NCBI GenBank assembly: GCA_965261795.1
Contig: OZ253476.1
Coordinates: forward strand, 1,860,001 to 1,924,000
Source of the DNA: CBDCFV01 sp965261795
GTDB taxonomy: Bacteria; Chloroflexota; Dehalococcoidia; Lucifugimonadales; UBA3495
Reading direction: 5' to 3'
DNA length: 64,000 nt
Positions 54,237 through 62,954 of the stretch are shown here, piece after piece (positions within the stretch are counted from its first letter, which is position 1; every line of letters begins with the position of its first letter). Position numbers and translations under genes: made by a program. The notes below the pieces were generated by a model. The model was not told the DNA's origin and did no database searches. It worked only from the letters and a program-made list of their open reading frames with translations.

Positions 54237-54665
54237 CGCAACCTCCTTGGGGGTGAGTTGTGCGCCCTCATGCGCGGTGCCGCCGATTATAGCACAGCGG
54301 TATGGCCGTTATTTTGAAGGCGGCCATGTAGGTCCTTCCAGAGCCGGCGGCGCACACGTGAAACTCAGCAACCGGCATTCCCTGTTACTCTTGGTAACAT
54401 TCCAATTTAGGCAGTTTAATTCCCGGACCCAACGGTCATTCCCGCGAAGATCCAGCCCTCGTGGATGCGGGGCCGGGAAACTGAACAATCCTGGGCGCAT
54501 TTCATCCTGTTAATCCTGTAATCCTGCAAATCCTGATTCGGATTTACTGACAGTTGCCCCTTCCCAACTGGGAAAACACTCCTCTAACATAATACCTGTC
54601 CTGTTCAGCGTCCCCTTGGGGCGTCGAACAAATCTAGGGCAGCCACTGAGGCAACATGATGTCTG
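54237..54665. other. Intergenic region with dispersed repeat modules
   Basis: No gene is seen. From about 54503 to 54540 ATCCTG-type words recur (CATCCTGTTAATCCTGTAAT, then GCAAATCCTGATTCGG), related to 16755. From 54548 to 54600 a module with TTCCCAACTGGGAA matches 538-588. A partial REP (CATTCCCGCGAAGATCC) lies at about 54436. Confidence 0.6.
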
Positions 54666-55286
54666 ATGACTAAACGCCGCCCAACCAACAATCTTCCCCA
54701 ACCCAACTCGCAGCCTCCGGAAACCTCCCCGCAACAACCGGAACCCGACCCGCAGTCGCCGGAACCCTCCTACGGCCTTGCACTATCCCGCCTCAGTCCC
54801 GTCATTCCCGAGCAGAGCCTGTCCCTCGCGGATGCGGGGACGGGAATCCACACCGTTGACCCGGAACGGGAGGAAATGGGAGAAAATGGGAGGGAAATCC
54901 AAAAATCCAGCCTCACCTTTCGCCAGCAGGCCGCTCTGACCGTCATCGCCGCCACCCCTACCGTAGCTCAAGCCGCCCGCCAGTCCGGCATAGGGGAAAG
55001 CACCTTGTACCGTTGGCTTGAAGATGACAAATTCCGCGCCGAGTTGATCCGCCTCCGCGAAGAGTCCGCAAACCTCGCCCGCCAGGAACTCCAGGGACTT
55101 ATGCTCCGCAGCGTCTCGGTCATCGCCGAGGCCATGGACGACCCTGATAAGGCCATCCGCCTCCGCGCCGCCCGTTACGCCATGTCTTTCGCCGCCCGCA
55201 TCGGCGAGGTTGAGAAGATGAGACAGGAAATCCGGGACATCGAGTCCGCCCTGCCCATCTGGACCGGTCGCAACACCGTTAAATAA
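54666..55286 (+). CDS. phBC6A51-like helix-turn-helix protein (terminase small-subunit type)
   Basis: This ORF of 206 residues contains LTFRQQAALTVIAATPTVAQAARQSGIGESTLYRWLEDDKFRAELIRLREESANLARQE, a helix-turn-helix resembling phBC6A51/phage terminase small-subunit proteins. The first about 75 residues are low complexity, and VIPEQSLSLADAGTGIHTVDPE is the translation of a REP-type palindrome, so the true start may be further in, for example ATG 54876 (MGENGREIQ). No other phage genes adjoin. It may be a host-adapted regulator or a relic. Confidence 0.65.
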   Translation: MTKRRPTNNLPQPNSQPPETSPQQPEPDPQSPEPSYGLALSRLSPVIPEQSLSLADAGTGIHTVDPEREEMGENGREIQKSSLTFRQQAALTVIAATPTVAQAARQSGIGESTLYRWLEDDKFRAELIRLREESANLARQELQGLMLRSVSVIAEAMDDPDKAIRLRAARYAMSFAARIGEVEKMRQEIRDIESALPIWTGRNTVK

Positions 55287-55410
55287 ACGCCGCGGCGTGG
55301 CCCCCACAGAGCCAACCGTCATTCCCCCGCGAAGAACCTGCCCCCGCGAGAAGGCGGGGGCAGGACTCCGCCGGGTCACCGTTGCCCAAGCCATCTAAAA
55401 CGGAACACTA

Positions 55411-55761
55411 ATGTCAAGAGGTGAATGTTTACTTATGGGAGAAATAAGATCCCGCATCCGCGCCCTACAAAAGAAAATGGCCAAGGAACTGGCCATCGTC
55501 CGGCTTCGCCGCTTGGTCAAAGAATTTCGTCTCCAGTGGTTCGTCGCCCTCACCGACCGTAAACCCCTGCCCCAGCCCCGTTCCTTCGGCTTCCGGGTAG
55601 TCAAAGCCGGCTTCCGGCTCCCCACCTTCATGGGGGTCAACAGGTACTTGGAGAAATGCCGCCGCAAAAAGGTCGAAATCGAAGACCATGACCTCCTCCG
55701 CACCCTCATCCCCTGGGTAAGACATTACCGTCGCGACCTGGTCTGGGCGGAAGAGGACTGA
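55411..55761 (+). CDS. Basic hypothetical protein
   Basis: This 116-residue protein is rich in Arg and Lys (IRSRIRALQKKMAKELAIVRLRRLVKEF) and ends VRHYRRDLVWAEED. No family is recognised. It follows the phBC6A51-like gene by 124 bp, with a REP-like repeat between, and may share its transcript. High basic content suggests nucleic-acid binding, as inference only. The internal ATG (MGEIRSR, 55435) after CTTATGGGAG is an alternative start. Confidence 0.55.
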   Translation: MSRGECLLMGEIRSRIRALQKKMAKELAIVRLRRLVKEFRLQWFVALTDRKPLPQPRSFGFRVVKAGFRLPTFMGVNRYLEKCRRKKVEIEDHDLLRTLIPWVRHYRRDLVWAEED

Positions 55762-55887
55762 TTCGCTGAGGACTGATTCGCTAAGGAAACGAGAAGGAGC
55801 GCGGGCGTCCCGCCCGCACAAGGTTGGGACGACTTTGCCCATCCCCTGGGGCGTCCACGGTAGCGTTGCAATTCAGGCGTTTTCATT

Positions 55888-56150
55888 ACTGGCCCCAACC
55901 TGACTGGCCCCAACCTGACTGGCCCCAACCTGACTGGCCCCAACCTGCCATTCGTACTGACCCCAACCTGACTGGCCCCAACCTGACTGGCCCCAACCTG
56001 ACTGGCCCCAACCTGACTGGCCCCAACCTGCCATTCGTACTGACCCCAACCTGACTGGCCCCAACCTGACTGACCCCAACCTGACTGGCCCCAACCTGAC
56101 TGGCCCCAACCTGACTGGCCCCAACCTGCCATTCGTACTGACCCCAACCC
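55888..56150. repeat. 15-bp minisatellite with higher-order structure
   Basis: The unit ACTGGCCCCAACCTG is repeated about 15 times. Every 4-6 units the word CCATTCGT interrupts, followed by a variant unit with GACCCC, giving three super-repeats. Because 15 is divisible by three, all frames stay open and yield spurious Trp-Gly-Gln-Ser or Thr-Gly-Pro-Asn repeats. It is bounded on the right by REP fragments (56150-56216). Confidence 0.95.
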
Positions 56151-56216
56151 GTCATTCCCGCGCCCAACCCGTCATTCCCGCGCCCAACCCGTCATTCCCG
56201 CGAAGGCGGGAATCCA
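56150..56216. repeat. Tandem REP half-sites
   Basis: CCCGTCATTCCCGCG occurs three times in succession, the last copy completed by AAGGCGGGAATCCACC to form the full palindrome. It links the minisatellite to the dispersed REP family, with about 140 bases remaining before gcvT. Confidence 0.85.
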
Positions 56217-56355
56217 CCGGACTGCCAAGCGGCCGGACCACCTGAAACGGAACGCTGCCTCAACTCTTGCGTGTGTGGCGTTATGGGCGTTATTATGCTA
56301 ACCGTGCCTAATCCCCACCTCACGGTCGTAACTACGGGGAGGTAAAGGGACAATC

Positions 56356-57450
56356 TTGGCCACAACTAACTTTAGAACTGCCCTTTATGACGCCCATGTC
56401 GCGTTGGGCGCTCGTATGGTGCCCTTTGGCGGCTGGGACATGCCGGTGCAATACGCTGGTATCCTGAGTGAGGTAGCCGCCGTCCGCACCGCCGCGGGCC
56501 TGTTCGACGTCTCCCACATGGGGCGGTTGTACATCTCCGGGTCCAATGCGACGGCATTTCTGGAATCGGTGTTGACCGCATCCGTCGCCAGCCTGCGGGT
56601 GGGCCGGGCCCGTTACTGCTTCATCTGCAACGACAACGGCGGGGTCATCGACGATACTATCTTTTATCGTCTGGAGGAAGACCGGTATCTGTTGATCCCG
56701 AACGCCGGAAACCGGGCGGCAGTGGTTGCTTGGTTTCAAAAACAGACCTCGGAAAAATTCCCTCAAGGCTGCACCATCGAAGACCGCACTGACGCCACCG
56801 GCTTGGTCGCCTTCCAAGGCCCGGGAACGGCGGACGTGATGGACAGGGTCTGCGAGGAACCCGCGTCGCCGTTACGTCCCTTTGCTTGGCAGGAAAACCG
56901 GTTGCGGGGGGTCCCTGTGATGGTGGGGAGGACCGGATACACCGGTGAAGACGGTTTTGAGATGGTTGTCGACAAGTCCCAAGTCCAACCGCTTTGGCAG
57001 ATCCTGCTGGACCAAGGAGCGTCGCCCTGCGGCTTGGGCGCCAGGGACGTGCTGCGATTGGAGGCGGCCTTGCCCCTGCACGGGCACGAGATTGACGAAG
57101 CTACTACCCCTATCGAAGCCGGGCTGGAACGGTTTGTTCGCTTCGACAAAGAGTACGTGGGAGTCGAGGCCTTGCGAGAACAGAGGGACAGCGGAGTCGA
57201 ACGAAAACTGGTTGGGCTGACCATCCCGGGACGCAGCGCACCCAGGGCAGGATACGCCATAATGGAACAAGGCCGGACGGTGGGGAGAGTGACCAGCGGA
57301 AGCTATTCGCCTACTCTTGACACCAGCATAGGCATGGGCTACGTTGAGCAGCGTTGCGCTCATGTGGGCGCTCAGTTGGACGTAGACATCCGGGGGCGCA
57401 CCGAACGTGCTGAGATCGTTCCCGTCCCCTTTTATTCCAGGCCCAAGTAA
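56356..57450 (+). CDS. gcvT: Glycine cleavage system T protein (aminomethyltransferase)
   Basis: This 364-residue protein transfers the methylene group from aminomethyl-lipoyl H protein to tetrahydrofolate. PFGGWDMPVQY, TAAGLFDVSHMG and GRTGYTGEDGFEM are family motifs; GLGARDVLRLEAALPLHGHEID carries the folate-contacting region. The length is normal. The TTG start has GGGGAGGTAAAGGGA upstream. It is the first gene of the gcvT-gcvH-gcvPA-gcvPB operon, separated from gcvH by a MITE. No glycine riboswitch was recognised upstream. Confidence 0.96.
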   Translation: MATTNFRTALYDAHVALGARMVPFGGWDMPVQYAGILSEVAAVRTAAGLFDVSHMGRLYISGSNATAFLESVLTASVASLRVGRARYCFICNDNGGVIDDTIFYRLEEDRYLLIPNAGNRAAVVAWFQKQTSEKFPQGCTIEDRTDATGLVAFQGPGTADVMDRVCEEPASPLRPFAWQENRLRGVPVMVGRTGYTGEDGFEMVVDKSQVQPLWQILLDQGASPCGLGARDVLRLEAALPLHGHEIDEATTPIEAGLERFVRFDKEYVGVEALREQRDSGVERKLVGLTIPGRSAPRAGYAIMEQGRTVGRVTSGSYSPTLDTSIGMGYVEQRCAHVGAQLDVDIRGRTERAEIVPVPFYSRPK

Positions 57451-57470
57451 CGCTATCCCCCTTGCAGGAA

Positions 57471-57709
57471 GCTGACAAGGGTATGTATTTCATTTGGGAC
57501 TTTACGCAGTTGAACGTGAGACCGCATAGTAGGGTAGGCTTGCTCAAATACAAAACCGCTCCCAAATGCTCACTATCGGGCCCATTCCGTCATTCCGGCG
57601 TAGGCCGGAATCCAGGCGGGCCCGTTCCGTCATTCCGGCGTAGGCGGGAATCCAGGGGCGGTGGGGCCGGTTCGTAGCTATAATCTCAATTTTACATACC
57701 CTTGTCAGC
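57471..57709. mobile_element. 239-bp MITE between gcvT and gcvH
   Basis: GCTGACAAGGGTATGTA (57471-57487) and its exact complement TACATACCCTTGTCAGC (57693-57709) form 17-bp perfect terminal inverted repeats. CTTGCAGGAA directly flanks both ends (57461-57470 and 57710-57719), a clean 10-bp target duplication. Two CCGG-type REP palindromes lie inside (57589-57612 and 57628-57652). No transposase frame fits inside. Confidence 0.92.
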
Positions 57710-57736
57710 CTTGCAGGAAGGGAGGTCTCAGGTAAG

Positions 57737-58123
57737 TTGAACCCTACCGACCGTAAATACACCTCGGAACATGAATGGGTTAAGATCGAAGAGGGCAGCT
57801 TGGCCTTGGCCGGCATTACCGAGTATGCCCAGGACCAGTTGGGCGACATCGTCTATTTCGACCTGCCTCAACCCGGCTCGACTGTTACGCATCTGCAAAA
57901 AATGGGAGAAGTGGAATCGGTCAAGGCAGTCTCCGACCTGTTCTCTCCGGTCACCGGAGAGGTTGTCGAGGTGAACCAGCGCTTGCGGGATCACCCGGAA
58001 CTGGCTAACGAGGACCCTTTGGGTGAAGGTTGGCTGTTGCGGGTCTCAGTCAACGACTTGTCCGAATTAGACCAGCTCATGTCGGCTGAGGAATACGGAT
58101 CATACATCAGTGGTCTGTCATGA
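57737..58123 (+). CDS. gcvH: Glycine cleavage system H protein
   Basis: This 128-residue lipoyl carrier begins with KYTSEHEWVK and has GDIVYFDLPQPGS and MGEVESVKAVSD, where the Lys is lipoylated. The length is normal. The TTG start follows GGAGG by 9 bases; the site is part of the DNA just right of the MITE duplication, so the insertion left translation signals intact. The next gene overlaps (ATGA). Confidence 0.95.
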   Translation: MNPTDRKYTSEHEWVKIEEGSLALAGITEYAQDQLGDIVYFDLPQPGSTVTHLQKMGEVESVKAVSDLFSPVTGEVVEVNQRLRDHPELANEDPLGEGWLLRVSVNDLSELDQLMSAEEYGSYISGLS

Positions 58124-59526
58124 GCGTATCCAACCAAGCATCCGGCGCCAAGGGTGAATCGGACTTTCAGTTCCCCTATATTCCCAACACCCCGGAAGAG
58201 CAGGCGGGGATGTTGGCTACGTTGGGCCTTGGTTCAATAGCCGAGCTTTTCCACGACATTCCGGAAGTCTACCGCGATCCGCCGCTTAACTTGCCGGGAC
58301 CCACATCGGAATTGGAAGTCCAACGGGAACTGGCCGCTTTAGCGTCCAGAAATCGTCCTCTCAACAGTGGCCCGTCATTCCTGGGAGCCGGGTCTTACAA
58401 CCACTTCATCCCTTCGGTCGTAAAAGCGTTGATGACCAGGGGCGAGTTTCTGACCGCTTACACTCCCTACCAAGCGGAAGCCAGCCAAGGCACTCTACAG
58501 GTTATCTACGAGTTCCAGACCCTGATCAGCAACCTGTATGGGATGGAAGTGGCCAATGCGGGGATGTATGACGGGGCGACGAGCTTGGCCGAGGGCGTGT
58601 TGATGGCGTGCCGCGTTACCCGGCGCAACCGGGTCGCCGTCTCCGACAGCCTCTCTCCCATCTACCGGCAGGTTATCGAGACCTACTGCCAAGCCCAGGG
58701 CATCCGGATCTCTACTGTTTCATTGAATAACTCGCCGTCTTTGGACGATCAAACAGCTTCGCTGGTGGTCCAGTACCCCAATTTCTACGGGTATATCGAA
58801 GACATGGGAGCGCTGGCCGCTGCCGCCCACAGTCAGGGCGCACTGTTCGTTGTGTCAGCCGACCCTACGGCCATGGGGATGTTCCACTCCCCCGGACACT
58901 ACGGTGCGGACATAGTAACCGGGGAGGGTCAACCCTTGGGGATCCCGCCGAGTTACGGCGGCCCTTATCTCGGGCTGTTTGCCACCAAGCAGGAGTACAT
59001 CAGGCAAATGCCCAGCAGGTTATCCGGGCGGACAGTGGACAGCCAAGGCAGGACCGGCTACGTGCTAACGCTCCAAACGCGGGAGCAGCATATTCGGCGA
59101 GAACGGGCTACCAGCAACATCTGCACCAACGAGGCTCTTTACGCCCTGGCATCCACGATATACTTGGCTGCCTTGGGTAAGCAGGGGTTGCGCAACGTTG
59201 CCGAGCTTTGCTACCAGAAAGCCCACTACGCCGCTGACTGTATCGGCCGGTTGCCTGGGTATTCATTGCCAACGTCGGGCACTTTCTTCCAAGAGTTCGT
59301 GGTCCAATGCCCGGTCCCTCCCGCTGTCATTAACCGGCGGTTGCTGGAACGGAACATACTGGGAGGGCTGGACCTCACCCAAGCGCCCTATAACGGCCAC
59401 GCATCGAGAACCAACGGGCAGGGGGCAGCGGAGGGCCTGCAAAACGGCATGTTGCTGTGTGTCACGGAAATGAACCCGCGCCAGGATATTGACGCCCTGG
59501 TTGCGACACTCTCGGAGTTCAGCTGA
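58120..59526 (+). CDS. gcvPA: Glycine dehydrogenase (decarboxylating) subunit 1
   Basis: This 468-residue alpha subunit of two-part P protein has YIPNTPEEQAGMLATLG and FLGAGSYNHFIPSVV near the N-terminus, TPYQAEASQGTLQVIYEFQT, and GMYDGATSLAEG, all typical. It forms the tetrameric P protein with subunit 2, decarboxylating glycine and loading the H protein. Its ATG overlaps the gcvH stop by four bases, and its stop overlaps the gcvPB start, so expression is coupled. Confidence 0.96.
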   Translation: MSVSNQASGAKGESDFQFPYIPNTPEEQAGMLATLGLGSIAELFHDIPEVYRDPPLNLPGPTSELEVQRELAALASRNRPLNSGPSFLGAGSYNHFIPSVVKALMTRGEFLTAYTPYQAEASQGTLQVIYEFQTLISNLYGMEVANAGMYDGATSLAEGVLMACRVTRRNRVAVSDSLSPIYRQVIETYCQAQGIRISTVSLNNSPSLDDQTASLVVQYPNFYGYIEDMGALAAAAHSQGALFVVSADPTAMGMFHSPGHYGADIVTGEGQPLGIPPSYGGPYLGLFATKQEYIRQMPSRLSGRTVDSQGRTGYVLTLQTREQHIRRERATSNICTNEALYALASTIYLAALGKQGLRNVAELCYQKAHYAADCIGRLPGYSLPTSGTFFQEFVVQCPVPPAVINRRLLERNILGGLDLTQAPYNGHASRTNGQGAAEGLQNGMLLCVTEMNPRQDIDALVATLSEFS

Positions 59527-61004
59527 TGCAGACCGGCGGGAACAGGGACACTTCCAAGCTGTTGATGGAGCGGAGCGTGCCTGGTCGGGTTGGTTCGATA
59601 TTGCCCGATTCGGACGTGCCGCACGAACCGTTGCCGGACCAGTCGCTGCTCCGGACCGACCTGGAGCTTCCGGAAGTATCCGAACCGGAAGTGGTGCAGT
59701 ACTTCACCAACTTGAGTCAGCGCAACTTTTCCATCGACACCCACTTCTATCCCCTTGGCAGTTGTACCATGAAGTACAACCCCAAGATCAACGATGAAGC
59801 GGCGTTTTTGCCCGGGTTCGCGGCGATACATCCGCTGCAACCGGCAGAGTCGGCGCAAGGGGCATTGGAACTATTGTACCGGCTCCAAGGCTTCTTGAGC
59901 GAAGTAACCGGCCTGCCGGGAGTGAGCTTGGCCACTCTGGCCGGGGCCCATGGAGAGTTCGCCGGGATGCTCATGATGCGGGCTTATCATCACGAGCGCG
60001 GCGATCTGCAACGCACAAAGGTGATAATTCCTGACAGTGCCCACGGCACCAATCCCGCATCGGCCGCCATGGCTGGCTTCGAAGTGGTCACGGTGGCTTC
60101 GGACGATAAGGGCAATATGGACTTGGAAGCCCTCCATGAGTTGGCGGGGGCCGACCTGGCGGGCGTGATGATAACCCAGCCTAGTACGTTGGGCCTGTTC
60201 GACACCGGCATCGTGGATATATGCCGGGTGGTGCACGAAGCGGGCGGATTGGTCTACGGTGACGGCGCCAACATGAACGCCTTGCTGGGCCGGGTGAAGC
60301 TGGGTGACTTGGGGTTCGACATTATCCACCTCAACTTGCACAAGACCTTCAGCACCCCTCACGGAGGAGGAGGCCCCGGAGCTGGACCGGTTTGCGTTGG
60401 CGATACCCTGCTTCCTTACCTCCCCGCGCCCGTGGTGACACAGGCCGGAGAGAACGGCGGGATCACTTACAATCTCCATTACCCTGAGCGTACCATCGGC
60501 AAAATGAGCGGGTTCCACGGCAACTTCGGCGTCCTGGTCAGAGCTTACACCTATACTATTACGCTGGGAGCAGCAGGGCTGAAGGCCATCAGCGGCAATG
60601 CAGTGTTGAACGCCAATTACTTGATGCAGGCACTGAAAGACATCTACTACTTGCCTTTCGACCGGGTGTGTATGCACGAGGCCGTCTTCTCTGCCGATTG
60701 GCAGAGAACTCGCGGGGCCAGCGGGCTGGAGATCGCCAAGCGATTGCTGGACTATGGGTTCCACGCCCCAACGATGTACTTCCCGCTCATTGTCCACGAG
60801 GCTCTGATGATCGAGCCGACAGAGTCGGAGACCCGCGAGACGTTGGATGCTTTCATAGAAGCCATGCGGGAAATAGACCGTGAGATTGGAGAAAACCCGG
60901 AACTGGTACGGTCCGCGCCCCACACCACGCCAGTATCCAGATTGGACGAAGCCCGCGCCGCGCGCCAGCCAGACCTCAAGTGGCGGCGTGCGGGCCAAGG
61001 TTAA
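59526..61004 (+). CDS. gcvPB: Glycine dehydrogenase (decarboxylating) subunit 2
   Basis: This 492-residue beta subunit carries the cofactor site: DIIHLNLHKTFSTPHGGGGPGAG, with the Lys of HKTF binding PLP. SCTMKYNPKIN, PDSAHGTNPASAAM and VYGDGANMNALLG are family motifs. The ATG shares a base with the gcvPA stop (TGATG). A 16-bp direct duplication (GGGCCAAGGTTAACTT) at its end may be a minor repeat. It completes the gcv operon; lipoamide dehydrogenase is not in the window. Confidence 0.96.
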   Translation: MQTGGNRDTSKLLMERSVPGRVGSILPDSDVPHEPLPDQSLLRTDLELPEVSEPEVVQYFTNLSQRNFSIDTHFYPLGSCTMKYNPKINDEAAFLPGFAAIHPLQPAESAQGALELLYRLQGFLSEVTGLPGVSLATLAGAHGEFAGMLMMRAYHHERGDLQRTKVIIPDSAHGTNPASAAMAGFEVVTVASDDKGNMDLEALHELAGADLAGVMITQPSTLGLFDTGIVDICRVVHEAGGLVYGDGANMNALLGRVKLGDLGFDIIHLNLHKTFSTPHGGGGPGAGPVCVGDTLLPYLPAPVVTQAGENGGITYNLHYPERTIGKMSGFHGNFGVLVRAYTYTITLGAAGLKAISGNAVLNANYLMQALKDIYYLPFDRVCMHEAVFSADWQRTRGASGLEIAKRLLDYGFHAPTMYFPLIVHEALMIEPTESETRETLDAFIEAMREIDREIGENPELVRSAPHTTPVSRLDEARAARQPDLKWRRAGQG

Positions 61005-61037
61005 CTTGGGCCAAGGTTAACTTATGGAGAGAAGCGA

Positions 61038-61973
61038 TTAACCGCTCCTCTCCTCTTCCAAGGCTGCTCTCAGGATATCCTCCGGCACCCGCACTTCCGC
61101 ACCGGCCCGTTCTTCCTGCAGCAGCATGGCCACCCGGGAATCCCTGTCGCCCCAGCCGCGGTTCAACGCCTCGGTAAGCTCCTGAAGAGCAAGGTTAGCC
61201 AGACGCATGGGAACGTCGTACTCCCGGCCTACGCCAACCGCTAGGTCCACGTCCTTTCTGGCCAACCGGAGCGCAAAGTCCGGCGGGTCGAAGTTGCCTG
61301 GTAGAAGGTGCTCCGCAAGCCCTTCGAAGGTACCCCGCCGCCCCTGTGCGCCTCGGCGCACTGCTTGCCAGAGGGCCAGCGGCTCAACCCCGGCCTTGAC
61401 CCCCATGGTGAATACCTCCGCTAGAGCGCACTGGATGATGTAGCCGGCGCAGTTGTGCACCAGCTTGGCGACAGCACCGGAGCCTATCGGTCCAACGTAG
61501 TAGGCTTTGTCGCCTATAGCATCCAAAACGTCCTTGCAACGGTCGAACACCGCCCGGTCGCCGCCCACCCATATAGCCAAATTCCTCGTCCTGGCGCCGC
61601 TCGGACCGCCGCTGACGGGAGCGTCCAGGACTTGTATGCCTTGGCCTGCCGCGATGTCGTGCAAGCGGCGGATCAAGTTGGGGGTGCTGGTGCTAAGGTC
61701 GAAATAGACCTTTCCGGCGGATAGACCCTGCAACAGCCCATCGTCGCCTAGGAACACCGCTTCCACCTCGGTCGGGCCGGGCAGCGACGTGAACACGACA
61801 TCGCTGGACTCCGCCACTTGCCGAGGGGTGTCTGCCCACGCCGCACCAGCCTCCAAGTGGGGAGTTGCAGATTCACGGCGGATGTCGTGGACAACCAAGT
61901 CGTGCCCGCCCTGGAGGGTGTTGTAGGCCATACTGCCCCCCATTGTGCCCAGACCGATGAATCCTATCTTCAT
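61038..61973 (-). CDS. NAD(P)-dependent beta-hydroxyacid dehydrogenase
   Basis: This 311-residue protein of the 3-hydroxyisobutyrate/tartronate-semialdehyde reductase family starts MKIGFIGLGTMGGSMA (GxGxxG cofactor site). It has VLDAPVSGGPSGARTRNLAIWVGG (substrate loop) and GSGAVAKLVHNC, with the catalytic Lys. GGAGGG before ATG 61973 fixes the start over an in-frame codon at 61985. The C-terminal KDVDLAVGVGREYDVPM is typical. Its substrate is not defined. It converges with gcvPB. Confidence 0.93.
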   Translation of the reverse strand: MKIGFIGLGTMGGSMAYNTLQGGHDLVVHDIRRESATPHLEAGAAWADTPRQVAESSDVVFTSLPGPTEVEAVFLGDDGLLQGLSAGKVYFDLSTSTPNLIRRLHDIAAGQGIQVLDAPVSGGPSGARTRNLAIWVGGDRAVFDRCKDVLDAIGDKAYYVGPIGSGAVAKLVHNCAGYIIQCALAEVFTMGVKAGVEPLALWQAVRRGAQGRRGTFEGLAEHLLPGNFDPPDFALRLARKDVDLAVGVGREYDVPMRLANLALQELTEALNRGWGDRDSRVAMLLQEERAGAEVRVPEDILRAALEEERSG

Positions 61974-62315
61974 GTCGCCCTCCAAGACCGAGATGGAATC
62001 TTATAGACCTGACAATGCAACATTATGATAAAAGGGTAAGGGGGAAACGCGCTAATGGAAGGAAGGCGACTACCATAAACCGCTCCGCGATACTGAACGT
62101 TATCTACGACTTGGGCCGCACCGTAGACAAGCCAAGGGGGTTACCGAATGCCCACGCACCCAGCGATGTCCAAGCGTAACCCACTGGAAGCGATACGAAC
62201 GTATCGGCCCAATGAGTACGTTGAATTTGCAAGGTCTCTACTACCAAGGGATTAACCTCCTTGGCGGCAGGCCTGGCGATTGGTTGTCAAAGGTTATTTG
62301 ACAGGATAAGGACTT
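61974..62315. other. Intergenic region, no gene recognised
   Basis: No credible frame or structured element is seen. The promoter of the dehydrogenase gene should be at the left edge. Confidence 0.35.
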
Positions 62316-62501
62316 TTAGCCTGGATTGTGCTTTTCGATCAGAGTCGTGACACGGGAGTCCAAGTCTCCCAATGCGACTCCGGCATCAGCTCGAGCGATA
62401 CCCAAGTGGGCTGCCCGTTGTATATCTTCCCAGTCAGGCTCCAGTTCATATTCGTCTCTCAGCTCTTCCAGCAAAGCTTCCAACGAACTATTATCAAACA
62501 T
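62316..62501 (-). CDS. Small acidic hypothetical protein
   Basis: This 61-residue acidic helical protein (SLEALLEELRDEYELEPDWEDIQRAAHL) has GAGGGA about 10 bases before its ATG. The size and acidity recall antitoxins, but no toxin gene adjoins, so this is only a possibility. No family is recognised. Confidence 0.5.
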   Translation of the reverse strand: MFDNSSLEALLEELRDEYELEPDWEDIQRAAHLGIARADAGVALGDLDSRVTTLIEKHNPG

Positions 62502-62711
62502 AGATAATCATCCCTCGTTGCAGTTATCTGAGTGCAGTCTTTTACGTTTGATGTCCCGCTTGTCCGGCACAAGGATGGCTTGTCTCATCCTCTTCCTTGC
62601 CAGCCCAGTATAGGCGTTCAACGGTGACTTAGTCTACTTGGTTCACAGCCCAAGGGCAATAGCTTAGAGCGTCCATCACCCCGTATCGGATGAGTCGCGC
62701 CGACGGGTAAT

Positions 62712-62948
62712 TTAGGACTCGTCGCCAGTCTGCTGATATGTTTCCGAGGACCCAGGTCGACCTTGAGAGAAATACCCAACGACCAAGACGACAGGAATCG
62801 CCACGATTACCAATCCAATCAGCGCCACCACCAGCCAAGGCCCGAGATTGGCCAAGTCGTCAAGCCGGTCCTTGATCCAGATCAACAGTTCGGGATCAGC
62901 CGCGTCGCCGTGGTGGGAGGTAACCGACCCAAGAATCGCCCACAACAT
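62712..62948 (-). CDS. Small single-pass membrane protein
   Basis: This 78-residue protein has one transmembrane helix (GPWLVVALIGLVIVAIPVVLVVGYF) and a short polar tail. It starts six bases after the MFS transporter stop on the same strand, so it is probably co-transcribed and might assist the transporter. No family is recognised. Confidence 0.55.
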   Translation of the reverse strand: MLWAILGSVTSHHGDAADPELLIWIKDRLDDLANLGPWLVVALIGLVIVAIPVVLVVGYFSQGRPGSSETYQQTGDES

Positions 62949-62954
62949 TATTGG

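Noticed and set aside
55725..56167. Frames of Gly-Trp-Gln-Ser or Val-Gly-Ala-Ser repeats on the minus strand
   Set aside because: They arise from a 15-bp minisatellite; open frames in all phases are expected and no ribosome site is seen.
56217..56355. Glycine riboswitch before gcvT
   Set aside because: The region is short and lacks the tandem aptamer pattern.
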